Of a DNA stretch of 64,000 nucleotides, positions 1 to 8,859 are shown piece by piece. The notes beneath the pieces were generated by a model. It did no database searches and was not told where the DNA came from. It was given only the letters and a program-made list of their open reading frames with translations. The DNA comes from Psychrobacter glacincola. GTDB lineage: Bacteria; Pseudomonadota; Gammaproteobacteria; Pseudomonadales; Moraxellaceae. The stretch spans positions 62,001 to 126,000 of the forward strand of contig NZ_CAJGZH010000003.1 of the NCBI RefSeq assembly GCF_904846075.1, written 5' to 3'. The translations under genes and the position numbers were made by a program. Positions within the stretch are counted from its first letter, which is position 1; every line of letters starts with the position of its first letter.

Positions 1-988
1 AGCCTCCGCTGAAAACGGCTTTGACGGTGATTCTGTTTACTCCGCTGCGTCTGATTTTTTCTTCCAAGTGGTATTTGTTGCAACCTGTATGTCAATCGTT
101 TCAGGAGCGGTGGCTGAGCGCATGAAGCTGTGGTCGTTCTTATTATTTGCTGTGGTGATGACTGGTGTCATTTATCCATTAGAGGGTAGCTGGACGTGGG
201 GTGGCAATGATGTATTTGGGATGTTCAATTTAGGCGACATGGGTTTTTCTGATTTTGCAGGTTCTGGTATCGTCCATATGGCGGGTGCTGCGGCTGCATT
301 AGCAGGGGTATTATTATTAGGTGCACGTAAAGGCAAGTACGGCCCTAATGGTGAAATACGCGCTATTCCAGGGGCTAACTTACCACTGGCAGCGCTTGGA
401 ACACTTATTCTCTGGATGGGTTGGTTCGGTTTCAATGGCGGCTCGGTGCTAAAACTGGGTGATATTGCCAGTGCTAACTCGGTTGCCATGGTGTTTTTGA
501 ACACCAATGCAGCAGCGGCAGGCGGTGCAATTGGTGCTTTAATAATAGCACGCATCATCTTTGGCAAAGCTGACTTAACCATGCTCTTAAATGGTGCACT
601 CGCAGGATTAGTCGCTATCACAGCAGAACCCTCAACCCCATCTGCATTACAAGCAACACTGTTTGGTTTGATCGCTGGCGTTATCGTTGTGCTATCTATC
701 TTAGCATTGGATAAAATAAAAATAGATGATCCAGTGGGTGCTATCTCAGTTCATGGTGTAGTCGGTCTGTTCGGTCTACTTATCGTACCAATTACCAATC
801 CAGCAGCATCGTTCGTAGGTCAGATTGCTGGTGCAGCCACTATCTTTACTTGGGTATTCATCGCCAGCTTAATCACTTGGGCGGTTATCAAATTAGTGAT
901 TGGTCTGCGTATCTCTGAAGAAGATGAGTATGAAGGTGCGGATATAGCAGAGTGCGGTATGGAAGCATATCCAGAATTTGTGAGATAA
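1..988 (+). CDS. amt: Ammonium transporter, Amt family (5' end outside window)
   Basis: Inner-membrane channel that conducts NH4+/NH3 into the cell. The reading frame is open from base 2, so the window holds only the C-terminal ~328 residues. The segment GSGIVHMAG carries the first pore histidine of the Amt twin-His pair and ISVHGVVGLFG carries the second. Repeated hydrophobic helices rich in Gly and Ala fit the family. The frame ends in a short acidic cytoplasmic tail (EEDEYEG) where GlnK would dock in known Amt proteins. A strong hairpin terminator follows. A glnK gene, if linked, would lie upstream outside the window. The family call is firm; the specific paralogue cannot be decided. Confidence 0.93.
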   Translation, partial: ASAENGFDGDSVYSAASDFFFQVVFVATCMSIVSGAVAERMKLWSFLLFAVVMTGVIYPLEGSWTWGGNDVFGMFNLGDMGFSDFAGSGIVHMAGAAAALAGVLLLGARKGKYGPNGEIRAIPGANLPLAALGTLILWMGWFGFNGGSVLKLGDIASANSVAMVFLNTNAAAAGGAIGALIIARIIFGKADLTMLLNGALAGLVAITAEPSTPSALQATLFGLIAGVIVVLSILALDKIKIDDPVGAISVHGVVGLFGLLIVPITNPAASFVGQIAGAATIFTWVFIASLITWAVIKLVIGLRISEEDEYEGADIAECGMEAYPEFVR

Positions 989-1019
989 ACTCTTAAACCA
1001 ATATTAAAATATATGTAAT

Positions 1020-1057
1020 AAAAATCCCGCAATACTAAAAGGTATTGCGGGATTTTT
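1020..1057. terminator. Bidirectional rho-independent terminator
   Basis: Perfect 16-bp inverted repeat (1020-1035 with 1042-1057) around a 6-base loop, with A-tract and T-tract on the two sides. It lies between the convergent amt gene and the DUF2147 gene and can serve both. Confidence 0.9.
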
Positions 1058-1099
1058 ATTTATCAAAATTAGGTCTAATACTAAAAATAAGCTATCGGT

Positions 1100-1483
1100 T
1101 TATTTCTTTTTCCACGTTTGACTGCGTGAGAATGGACCGATATAACCTTTTAGATTTAAGGTGTTGCCACTCAAGTTTGCGGTCATACGATAGTCTTTGC
1201 CCTTTTCAGGATCAGTGATCGTACCGCCACTATATTTGCCACCACCATCAGACTTTAAGCCTTTAATAATGGTCGTACCAACGTGCTTTTTGCCTTTGGC
1301 TGAGTTAGTAGCGATAAGCGTACCTGTTAGTACACCGTTTGACTCAGTAATCTTTACGGTACCTTTTGGCTTACCCTCATCAAATGTCTGCCACGTGGTA
1401 TTGGCCAAAGGATCAGCGGCGAATGCCATGCTTGCTAAACTGATACCTGCAACAGCTAGAGTGGTTTTGGTAAATAATTTCAT
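1100..1483 (-). CDS. DUF2147-family exported protein
   Basis: Small exported protein of unknown function, 127 residues. The start at 1483 is chosen because AGGGAA lies just upstream and a typical signal peptide begins there (MKLFTK, hydrophobic core, AFA cleavage site before ADP). An in-frame start 7 codons earlier would spoil the signal peptide. The mature part shows the DUF2147 pattern: an early W, then V-K-I-T with G-x-L-T-G, a central TIIKGLK, G-G-T-I-x-D-P-x-x-G-K-x-Y, and L-x-L-K-G-Y-I-G with a terminal Q-T-W. Likely periplasmic. No partner gene is evident; the amt gene is convergent. Confidence 0.8.
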   Translation of the reverse strand: MKLFTKTTLAVAGISLASMAFAADPLANTTWQTFDEGKPKGTVKITESNGVLTGTLIATNSAKGKKHVGTTIIKGLKSDGGGKYSGGTITDPEKGKDYRMTANLSGNTLNLKGYIGPFSRSQTWKKK

Positions 1484-1738
1484 AGACTGATTCCCTTCAT
1501 ACAATGATTACTCGAAACGTTATGTTTCTGATCTCCTAGGCTTATCCTTCGCTAAAATCCCTATTAACAGCTATGCGACTTTCTACTCTTTGGAAGTGAT
1601 TAGCGCATCTAAAAACTGCTCATCAAAATTTTATACGACATAAGCGATGTCTTGACTCATTATAAGCAATTTTAAGCTTTTGCCTAGTAATTTTTTTATA
1701 GTTTATTATTTCTATAAAAATTGAACTATATCAAATAG

Positions 1739-2002
1739 TTATAAAAAAGGATTGTCGATATTTTTATCCAACCGGTCATCTTTTTCTTTTGACTTATGCT
1801 GACTATTATTGTAAATAGCATCATTTTCAAACGCCTGAAGAATCTTGCTTGTTAGTTCATGTAACTGTTGTGCTTGCTCATATCCAGTAGCATCAAGAGT
1901 CAAATCAATATCGCCATATATAATAATTTTATCTGTTTGGTTTTCGATGATAAGCTCACCAATTTGCATGCTTTGGTGGTCATTGGCAAATGGATCAATC
2001 AT
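1739..2002 (-). CDS. Small hypothetical protein, 87 aa
   Basis: Not recognised. It is kept as a gene because AAGGAG precedes the ATG at a good distance and the composition is protein-like. The first half alternates beta-like hydrophobics (IGELIIENQTDKIIIYGDIDLTLD). The middle is a short amphipathic helix (YEQAQQLHELTSKILQAFEN), and the tail is polar and basic/acidic. There is no signal peptide or membrane segment, so it is probably cytoplasmic. It is flanked by a divergent-looking gap and the exported nuclease gene, with no operon partner. Function unknown. Confidence 0.6.
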   Translation of the reverse strand: MIDPFANDHQSMQIGELIIENQTDKIIIYGDIDLTLDATGYEQAQQLHELTSKILQAFENDAIYNNSQHKSKEKDDRLDKNIDNPFL

Positions 2003-2089
2003 TTGATTCTCCTTTTTATTAACAATATCTTGCGTAATTTTTGGATTTTTTGTGCCTTTTATTATATATAGACTCGTGTCACAGAGGCA

Positions 2090-2983
2090 TTATGCTTGCA
2101 ATTGGGCGATTACCCACTCAAGAATCGCCCAAACAAACAGCATCCAAGCCGGCTCTTCTGTTGGCTCATCGGGCAACTCGGAGCTTTCACCCGCCTTTAA
2201 TGGCAGATCAAATGCCTGTGTTTTGGTTTTGGCATCCAAGACGGGCAGCACATCGATACCAATTCTAGTCGAGAGTTCATCAACACTAATAACCTCTATG
2301 CGCTCTGACTCATCATTGGGTGCATAATAGACCCCTGCTTGATTAATCGCTGGTATGTAGACAGCTTTGAAAAAATGGCTGGGCACCAGTACACGATCTG
2401 CCAATTGCTTGGTTGTTTTGCCAGTAAATGCTACTCCAGTAATGCTATAAACTTCTCCATATTGCTGGGTCAAATAGCGAGTGGCTGATTCAATATTACG
2501 CCAGATATAGCGATTGTTGCGCGGTGACTGCGGGGCGATATTGGCAAGGCTAAAGCTATCATATTGTTGACTACGATTCGCCATATCGGCATTGGGCGCT
2601 AAATGCCCGCGATCATAGCCAGAGCCTGAATAGTCGGACAATGAGGCGCGTGCGGATTTTGGTAACCTACTTTCTTCATGAAAGCTGTCTTCACGATCGA
2701 TTTCTTTTGCTTGTTGTAAACGCTTGCGATCCAAATATTCTGCCGACCAAAGCGGTGTACGCGACACACCAGAATACATAACGGCAAAACCATCCATGCA
2801 TAAAGCTTGGGTTTTGTTGCTTAGCTTGGTATTGATAAACTCAGGATAGACACCGCCATAAAAGGACTCGCTACACTGGGTAAAGTCATCAGCATGCGCT
2901 GAAGTTATGCTTACGACTACCACCATCACGGTCATTGTAATACTGTTTTTCAAACGGGCATTGAGCCTACCGAAACTTATCAT
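2090..2983 (-). CDS. Exported DNA/RNA non-specific endonuclease (NucA/EndoG family)
   Basis: 297-residue secreted or periplasmic nuclease that would cut DNA and RNA without strong sequence preference. A signal peptide occupies residues 1-31 (hydrophobic core 17-28, AHA cleavage). The family signature D-R-G-H is at 124-127, with His127 as general base, followed by LAPNAD. The metal-binding Asn lies in the N-N-R-Y-I-W-R-N-I-E block (Asn157). The GVYYAPNDE segment near residue 220 resembles the late strand of the fold. The C-terminus ends with a hydrophobic stretch (PAWMLFVWAILEWVIAQLQ) that could be a membrane anchor, which is unusual for a simple secreted nuclease. Roles known for relatives include nutrient scavenging from extracellular DNA. 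Confidence 0.88.
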   Translation of the reverse strand: MISFGRLNARLKNSITMTVMVVVVSITSAHADDFTQCSESFYGGVYPEFINTKLSNKTQALCMDGFAVMYSGVSRTPLWSAEYLDRKRLQQAKEIDREDSFHEESRLPKSARASLSDYSGSGYDRGHLAPNADMANRSQQYDSFSLANIAPQSPRNNRYIWRNIESATRYLTQQYGEVYSITGVAFTGKTTKQLADRVLVPSHFFKAVYIPAINQAGVYYAPNDESERIEVISVDELSTRIGIDVLPVLDAKTKTQAFDLPLKAGESSELPDEPTEEPAWMLFVWAILEWVIAQLQA

Positions 2984-3067
2984 TCAACTTTCAACCATCT
3001 ATGCTTGTCATTACGTATACGCTATCGTAGCAGGCGTTTGTAAATAAAGAAAGATAAGGTGCAAGTC

Positions 3068-3096
3068 GTGACATTCTAGACAGTATCCGCTATACT
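3068..3096 (+). promoter_or_regulatory. Sigma-70 promoter of tRNA-Ser
   Basis: GTGACA (3068-3073), 17-base spacer, TATACT (3091-3096), placed 15 bases upstream of the tRNA 5' end. Confidence 0.7.
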
Positions 3097-3111
3097 AAGC
3101 CGTCTAAAAAC

Positions 3112-3202
3112 GGTGAAGTGGGTGAGTGGCTGAAACCGCACGCCTGGAAAGTGTGTATGCGTTAATAGCGTATCGAGGGTTCGAATCCCTCCTTCACCGC
3201 CA
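3112..3202 (+). tRNA. tRNA-Ser (GGA)
   Basis: Acceptor stem GGTGAAG pairs with CTTCACC (3192-3198), then discriminator G and an encoded CCA at 3200-3202. The anticodon stem CACGC/GTGTG encloses loop CTGGAAA, giving anticodon GGA, which reads UCC and UCU. A long variable arm follows (a class II tRNA, as expected for Ser), then a TTCGAAT T-loop. No integrated element is seen at the 3' end. Confidence 0.97.
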
Positions 3203-3371
3203 ATCTTATTCTGCTTAATCAAAGCCTCTAGCTTTTCCCATCTGTTCAAACAACTCCGAAATACCTTTTAATCCAAAATACTTTCTGAAATTTTTAATTA
3301 CAAACCTCTTTTTGGCTTAATCTATTTGCCTATGTCATTTTGTAACCTTTTATTTATTACCTTCCTCTCGC

Positions 3372-4097
3372 TTACGCCCCTCCCGCACCTTTACTTGATG
3401 TTTCGCTATTTTCTACCAACATCGCCGCAGCCGTTTTTTTGAGTATCACCCACTGTTCATCGTCGACATAGATACCTTCTTTCCATGCGCGCTGATGGGT
3501 TTCAAATAGCTCATCTGTCGATATTTTATGATTGAAATGCTGTATGTCCTGTTCAATATCAAAATTTTGGGTCGCAATTTCAATAATCATATCATTGGTA
3601 TTATAATTGGCTTGTGCTTGGTCAAAAAAGTATAAATTAGGATACACAAAACCTTGATTTAACGTAAATAATGTATGCTTGGGCACAGAGCCATTGTCCC
3701 ATTTAGCCAAACAAGCAAAGCCTTTGGCAGCCAGCCCCACCAGCTCACTATAAGCCAACCAGCGGTTATGACAGTTCTGTAAATAAATATGAAAATGCGC
3801 CAAATCACCCATTTTTTCCAGAGCATAGTCAATGATAGTCGGCAAGTGACAAGCCAAGCTGCTACCATGCAGATCTAAACGAATAGCGCCGTCTTCTTGA
3901 TAAACGATATCGATTGGCGTATCGTGCTCGGTTAAGATATACGGACTGGCATTATTAAAGTGTCTGATACCGTCCAAGCCCGCCATCTGTAACTCAGCGA
4001 CCATAGTAGCAATCACATCCGCTTCGCCTACTTCACGGTGCATCCCAGTAAAGGCTTTGTGTACTATCGTCACAATTTCATTATGCGATACGATCAT
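3372..4097 (-). CDS. DUF3726-like protein, putative catabolic enzyme or partner
   Basis: 241 residues, no signal peptide or membrane helix. The N-terminus (MIVSHNEIVTIVHKAF, then EADVIATMVAELQMAGLDGI) matches my recollection of DUF3726 proteins and also resembles the helical N-terminal part of Ldh_2-type dehydrogenases. The rest gives no recognised active site. It is the last gene of a six-gene minus-strand run. Its start overlaps the end of the 579-residue gene by 17 bases, so the two are probably translationally coupled and may form one complex or one pathway step. The C-terminus ends in a low-complexity Ser/Gly/Ala tail. Function unknown; the catabolic role is inferred from neighbours. Confidence 0.6.
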   Translation of the reverse strand: MIVSHNEIVTIVHKAFTGMHREVGEADVIATMVAELQMAGLDGIRHFNNASPYILTEHDTPIDIVYQEDGAIRLDLHGSSLACHLPTIIDYALEKMGDLAHFHIYLQNCHNRWLAYSELVGLAAKGFACLAKWDNGSVPKHTLFTLNQGFVYPNLYFFDQAQANYNTNDMIIEIATQNFDIEQDIQHFNHKISTDELFETHQRAWKEGIYVDDEQWVILKKTAAAMLVENSETSSKGAGGA

Positions 4098-5820
4098 GAG
4101 TCAAACCTCGCTGCTCTTTCGATAAATCGGGTAATAAAGGAAACAGCCACTCATCACTATGCACTTCTGCAAACAAAGGCGCACCTTGAAACAAGGTGAT
4201 CCGCACCCAGCGATCTGATCTGGGATCGAACTTAGTTGCCCCAAACATCGATAATTTACACCGTAACAGGTGCATGGGTAATGCATTTTTATGCAAGACA
4301 TTCATCTGGATATCACCCAGTGGCTTATGTCCCATCGTCCAAACGCGGCGCGCAATCGAGCGATATTTTGGCTGATTTAAGATGAATTCTGAAATGAGCT
4401 GCTGTGGATCGGTGGGTTTCAACGCGAGATACAGCTTATTTGCTTGCCGTGCGATGTCTAATGCAAGCTCACGATCAGCACCCGGTTCTTGCCCGCGCAC
4501 GCCCATCCTTGGCTCTTCTTTATCCACCGAACGATACCAAAACCAATGGCTATTATCGGGCTGGCTAAAATCAATATTAATCGCCCACTGATAATGTAGC
4601 TCTAATACATCGATTAAATCTTGGATCACCTTGCCTTTCGGTAGCGACAGCGTTTCATCGGCATTTATTTTTTCTTGAAACGCATCGACACGCTCAGGAT
4701 AAAGCTCCATCAAGCAAGAGATAATCACTTCTTGGCTCTCAAGGCTTAGGTAATGGTGAGCTTGTAAGAACTCCGCCCATGTACTGTATTGATTAATGGT
4801 TGCCATCAAATTATTTTGTAGTACGGCTAATTCCGCAACGACCGCTTCATTGAGTTTAATTTGCTGCTCATTGATAGTAACAATTTCACTAAAATGCTGA
4901 ATAGCGCGTTTGATTAAACTGGCAAAATGCGCCGTTTCATTAGGCTCAATTTGGCAAACCAGTGTCGCTTGCAACGCTTCTTCACGGGTAGTTAGCCATT
5001 GATCGAGGACACAGGGATGGTTGATTAGATACGGTGCCATGCCTAGACCGGTAGCGTTACCAACTCCCAAGTAACGTTTAATCTCTGGATGCAGCGCAGC
5101 GGCGTTGCTACCGCCTTTTTGCTTTGCCAAATAATCGACCCAATCTAAACTAAACTCACGCAGCAAATACACGGCACACATCTGCGCTCGAAAGGATTGA
5201 TCAAAATCTGCACTGTGATCTAACGGTTTAAAGTCATAAATACCAAACTTACCATTGCCATAGACGGCAGTAGTGCGCAATATATAACCCACTTGCGCAA
5301 GTATATCTAAATCTGGTTGCTGACCAATGGCGAGTGAGCTAACGATATGATCAAAGACCCGTACGCTTTTATTTGCTCGTGCCAGCACCATCACCATATT
5401 AGAGTTGCGACCTGCTTCTTGCAGCGGTACGTTGGCTTGTAGATTATCCAGTAACTCTTCACTTATCTCACCAAAGACCAGACCAAAGGTCACATCCCAT
5501 TTTTGGGCAATCACCCTATCGTTGCGCTCATCATCAGCCAGCTCATTACAAAATACCACCAGATGATACAGATGCTCTGGAGTATTGAGGCGATAAATAA
5601 CCGTGCCATAGCCTTGCTCATCCAAATCCCACAAATGGGTACTGAGCGTCCATTGCTCTCTATCAATCTTACGCAGTAACGTCCGCACAAAGCTAATGCG
5701 AGTTTGGTGCATCGCGCCCAACCTTTCTGCATTCATAATCACGTCACGAGTACGAAATTCAGTACTAAGTTGAGGTGGCTTGACGTTAATTCTTTCATTA
5801 TTTGCATGAATCATATTCAT
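4081..5820 (-). CDS. Uncharacterised 579-aa cytoplasmic protein of betaine-type catabolic operon
   Basis: I do not recognise the family. The protein is soluble-looking, with no signal peptide and no membrane helix. Conspicuous features are a Gly-rich segment GVGNATGLGMAPYL at about 252-265, an aromatic cluster SHWFWYRSVDKEEPRMG at about 424-440, GNGKFGIYDFKPL near 188-200, and several His/Arg/Asp-rich stretches that could form an active site. It lies between a BCCT transporter gene and a DUF3726-like gene, overlapping the latter. The length and setting suggest a catabolic enzyme acting on the imported substrate, possibly together with the DUF3726-like protein. The start at 5820 has AAGGTAG upstream; an ATG two codons later is equally possible. 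Confidence 0.6.
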   Translation of the reverse strand: MNMIHANNERINVKPPQLSTEFRTRDVIMNAERLGAMHQTRISFVRTLLRKIDREQWTLSTHLWDLDEQGYGTVIYRLNTPEHLYHLVVFCNELADDERNDRVIAQKWDVTFGLVFGEISEELLDNLQANVPLQEAGRNSNMVMVLARANKSVRVFDHIVSSLAIGQQPDLDILAQVGYILRTTAVYGNGKFGIYDFKPLDHSADFDQSFRAQMCAVYLLREFSLDWVDYLAKQKGGSNAAALHPEIKRYLGVGNATGLGMAPYLINHPCVLDQWLTTREEALQATLVCQIEPNETAHFASLIKRAIQHFSEIVTINEQQIKLNEAVVAELAVLQNNLMATINQYSTWAEFLQAHHYLSLESQEVIISCLMELYPERVDAFQEKINADETLSLPKGKVIQDLIDVLELHYQWAINIDFSQPDNSHWFWYRSVDKEEPRMGVRGQEPGADRELALDIARQANKLYLALKPTDPQQLISEFILNQPKYRSIARRVWTMGHKPLGDIQMNVLHKNALPMHLLRCKLSMFGATKFDPRSDRWVRITLFQGAPLFAEVHSDEWLFPLLPDLSKEQRGLTHDRIA

Positions 5821-5946
5821 AATTTCACTACCTTACCTAATATATTGAGCCAGCAGCTTCGTTAATAATGCCAATGATGATATCTATCGGTAAATAAGTA
5901 TTCAGCCGTTTTTAGGATCGTTATTTTGACCTTGACCGTTTGGTAG

Positions 5947-7632
5947 TCAATCAGTTTTTTGAGTAAGCTTTTCCTTAGCAAGCTTTTCTTCGCTGATTTT
6001 ATGTCTCACCTCTACCTGATTAGGTCGATACAAATCTTGCTCTCGCGCCATTTGCTGGGCAATTTGTGGTCCATTCCATAACGACGGCAATAGAATAAAG
6101 GATACAGGCACAGCGGTAATCACAATAAAGGACTGTAATGCAGTCACGCCACCTGAACCAAGCGAGATTAAAACAATCGCTGTCACCCCCATCATAATGC
6201 CCCAAAAGGTACGAATCATGGCGTTTGGCTCGCGCTCGCCGCTGATGACGACGCTGATGGTATAGGTCATCGAATCGCCTGTCGTGACGATAAAAACGGT
6301 GGTTAAAATTAGAAATAATATCGAGGTCATTAAAGGAAAGGGTAATTGCTGGGTAACGGCTAATAGTGCACCAGGTAAGTTAAAGCCTTCAAACGCGCTA
6401 CTAACACTGCCCGGATTGGCAATCTCAAACGCCAGACCCGAACCACCAACGACGGTAAACCAAAAGCACGTCACGAGCGGCGCAATAATACATACGGTGG
6501 TAATCAATTGACGAATGGTACGACCACGTGAGATACGAGCGATAAAGATGGCCATCATCGGGCCATAACCCAAGAACCAACCCCAAAAGAACACGGTCCA
6601 ACCGCCAAGCCAGCCTTCATCACCGCGAAAAGTCGCCATCGGAATAAAGTTATCGACCATCGTGCCGACACCTTGAATATAACCATTGACGATAAAATTG
6701 GTCGGTCCAAACATCAAAATAAAGACCATCAGCGCAACTGCCAATATGACGTTGAAGCGGCTGAGCAATTGCATGCCTCGAGCAAGACCACTGATCGCTG
6801 ATAAGGTATAAAGCGCAATCGCGAATATGATAATGATAAGCTGGGTGGCAAAAGTATCAGGAATACCAAACAATTCATTCAGTGCATAGCTGGTTTGCAA
6901 GCCCAAGAAACCAATAGGACCGATAGTGCCAGCAGCAACTGCCACGATACAGCAAGCATCGATAATCGCGCCCGTTTGACCAGTAAGTACGCTCTCACCA
7001 AACATAGGATAAAGAAGTGTGCGAGGTTTCAGCGGCAAGCCTTTGTCATAATGCAAATGCATGACCACAATCGCGGTCAAACTACCGACAATCGACCACG
7101 CCAAAAATCCCCAATGCATAAAAGATTGTGATAAGGCGTTAAATGCTCGTTGTTGCAAGTCTGGTGACTCACCGTATAAAGGAGGCGCTGACACGAAATG
7201 AGCAATAGGTTCTGCCGCCGCCCAAAAAACCCCACCGCCAGCCAACAATGTACAAAACAGGATGGCCATCCACTTGAAATTGTCCATTTCAGGCTTTGGT
7301 AAGTTGCCCAAAATCACACGACCCGTGCGACCTGCACCAACCGCTAAAGCGATGACGAAAGTAGCGAGAAGCAGAATTTGCCAAAAAGGGCCAAAGATAT
7401 TGGCCGACCATTTAAAACCAACATCCACGATCGTTGCTAACTGTGCTTCTGCAAAAATAGCCATGAGCACAAAAATCGTAATAAACCCACCACTATACCA
7501 AAAGGCAGGGTTTTTTAGCCCCAACGCATCAATATCGGCAGCAGCTGGTACAGCGCTGACCTTATCCGCTGTGCTATTGGCAGCGTTTGAGCGTCCTTGC
7601 TCACCTTGGTTAAGTCCCTTTAAATCGGCCAT
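5947..7632 (-). CDS. BCCT-family betaine/carnitine/choline-type transporter
   Basis: 561-residue inner-membrane secondary transporter expected to import a quaternary-ammonium or similar zwitterionic solute with Na+ or H+. Diagnostic pieces are GGGVFWAAAEPIAHF and the BCCT core GWTVFFWGWFLGYGP followed by ISRGRTIR; about twelve hydrophobic helices can be counted. A ~40-residue hydrophilic N-terminus precedes the first helix, and the C-terminal tail is charged (KISEEKLAKEKL), as in osmosensing members. GGAG precedes the ATG. Its place between catabolic genes, not biosynthetic ones, favours nutrient uptake over osmoprotection. The aromatic W/F box residues fit quaternary amines, but the substrate is not determinable here. 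Confidence 0.9.
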   Translation of the reverse strand: MADLKGLNQGEQGRSNAANSTADKVSAVPAAADIDALGLKNPAFWYSGGFITIFVLMAIFAEAQLATIVDVGFKWSANIFGPFWQILLLATFVIALAVGAGRTGRVILGNLPKPEMDNFKWMAILFCTLLAGGGVFWAAAEPIAHFVSAPPLYGESPDLQQRAFNALSQSFMHWGFLAWSIVGSLTAIVVMHLHYDKGLPLKPRTLLYPMFGESVLTGQTGAIIDACCIVAVAAGTIGPIGFLGLQTSYALNELFGIPDTFATQLIIIIFAIALYTLSAISGLARGMQLLSRFNVILAVALMVFILMFGPTNFIVNGYIQGVGTMVDNFIPMATFRGDEGWLGGWTVFFWGWFLGYGPMMAIFIARISRGRTIRQLITTVCIIAPLVTCFWFTVVGGSGLAFEIANPGSVSSAFEGFNLPGALLAVTQQLPFPLMTSILFLILTTVFIVTTGDSMTYTISVVISGEREPNAMIRTFWGIMMGVTAIVLISLGSGGVTALQSFIVITAVPVSFILLPSLWNGPQIAQQMAREQDLYRPNQVEVRHKISEEKLAKEKLTQKTD

Positions 7633-7823
7633 GATGTGGCTCCATATGCTAACGTTTCGTTATTTAGATCAGACGTATAACAATGAGGATATATCCAAAC
7701 AACCTCACCATATTACTTACTTCAAAGCTGTCTATTTCAAATGGGTATGCGCTATAAAACGTCTGTCGTCCTATAGCGATTTTTAGCGATAACTTGCTAG
7801 AATTATCCTTTAGGAATGAGCCT

Positions 7824-8813
7824 TTAGGCTAAAGGCTTTAAACCACTCTCAAGGAAATCAAACCAGTTTTGACCGATGACTTTTCCAGCGTCAATCTCAT
7901 TAAAGCCATGCTTGAGCAAACCGTTATAGATATTTTCCATGCCCTCCTTGCCAGCAAACCACGGCAGGGTATCTGGCCAACCTGAATTATTGGCATTGCC
8001 TTCACCGTAATCCATCGCTTTTGACCAACGTCCATTGCGCATCCACTCAAGCACGGCTTGCGGTTGATTGAGACACAAGTCACTACCAATGGATAAATGC
8101 TCGACGCCATACTTGTCAGCACAATTGGCAATCATCGTACAAAAATCATCTAATGTGCAATCACTACCATTTGGCAAATGGAACGGATATAAGCTAAACC
8201 CTAACAACCCACCTGCTTGGGTCAAGGCACTGATAACCGTATCCGATTTATTACGCAGGGCATCGTGTGCTGTGGTTGGATTGGCATGGCTGATACATAT
8301 CGGGCGACTAGAGTGCTCAATCGCTTCAAGCGTTGAACGCTCAGCGCTGTGTGACATATCGATAATCATACCGACACGGTTCATCTCTTTGATCGCCTGC
8401 TGACCAAAACGTGTGATGCCGCTGTCATTCTGCTCATAACAACCTGTCGCCAGTAAGCTCTGGTTATTGTAAGTCAGTTGCATAATCAATAGACCCAAGC
8501 GGCGCATCACGCTGATTAAGCCGATTTCATCATCAATTGGTGAGCAGTTCTGCGCGCCAAAGAAGATACCGACTTTGCCCTGCTCTTTTGCCATGTTGAT
8601 ATCAGCAACTGAGTACACTGGCAAAATAAGATCTGAGTTTTGCTCAAAGCGTGTGTGCCACTCGCTAAAGCGAGTCATGGTCTGACGGGCATCTTCGTGA
8701 TAGACCAAGGTGGCGTGTACCGCATTGATATCACTGGCTTGTAGCATCTTAAAGTAGTCACGATCCCAATGGCTATACTGTAATCCGTCAATGACGATAT
8801 GGTCTTGGTACAT
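7824..8813 (-). CDS. M19 renal-dipeptidase-like amidohydrolase
   Basis: 329 residues, cytoplasmic (no signal peptide). It is a metal-dependent amidohydrolase of peptidase family M19. Family landmarks are VIDGLQYSHWD near the N-terminus (which replaces the usual D-x-H-x-D, so the first metal site looks altered), MRRLGLLIMQLTYNNQS, MIIDMSHSAERSTLEAIEHSSRPICISHANP with conserved metal His residues, and LSIGSDL (the GSDxDG-like motif, shortened). A related dipeptidase-like gene sits in the glycine-betaine/dimethylglycine region of Pseudomonas (PA5396), as I recall it. GGGAATT precedes the ATG. It could hydrolyse an amide or C-N bond in a catabolic intermediate; a general dipeptidase role is less likely in this operon. 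Confidence 0.85.
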   Translation of the reverse strand: MYQDHIVIDGLQYSHWDRDYFKMLQASDINAVHATLVYHEDARQTMTRFSEWHTRFEQNSDLILPVYSVADINMAKEQGKVGIFFGAQNCSPIDDEIGLISVMRRLGLLIMQLTYNNQSLLATGCYEQNDSGITRFGQQAIKEMNRVGMIIDMSHSAERSTLEAIEHSSRPICISHANPTTAHDALRNKSDTVISALTQAGGLLGFSLYPFHLPNGSDCTLDDFCTMIANCADKYGVEHLSIGSDLCLNQPQAVLEWMRNGRWSKAMDYGEGNANNSGWPDTLPWFAGKEGMENIYNGLLKHGFNEIDAGKVIGQNWFDFLESGLKPLA

Positions 8814-8859
8814 ATCAATTCCCTTTTTATGCTTTTACAAATACGATTTTTAGTACAAA

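Noticed and set aside
172..621. Open frame on the minus strand inside amt
   Set aside because: Antisense shadow of the amt coding frame; no ribosome site and no protein-like motifs.
3203..3371. Possible integration site beside tRNA-Ser
   Set aside because: No integrase, no direct repeat of the tRNA 3' end and no foreign genes follow.
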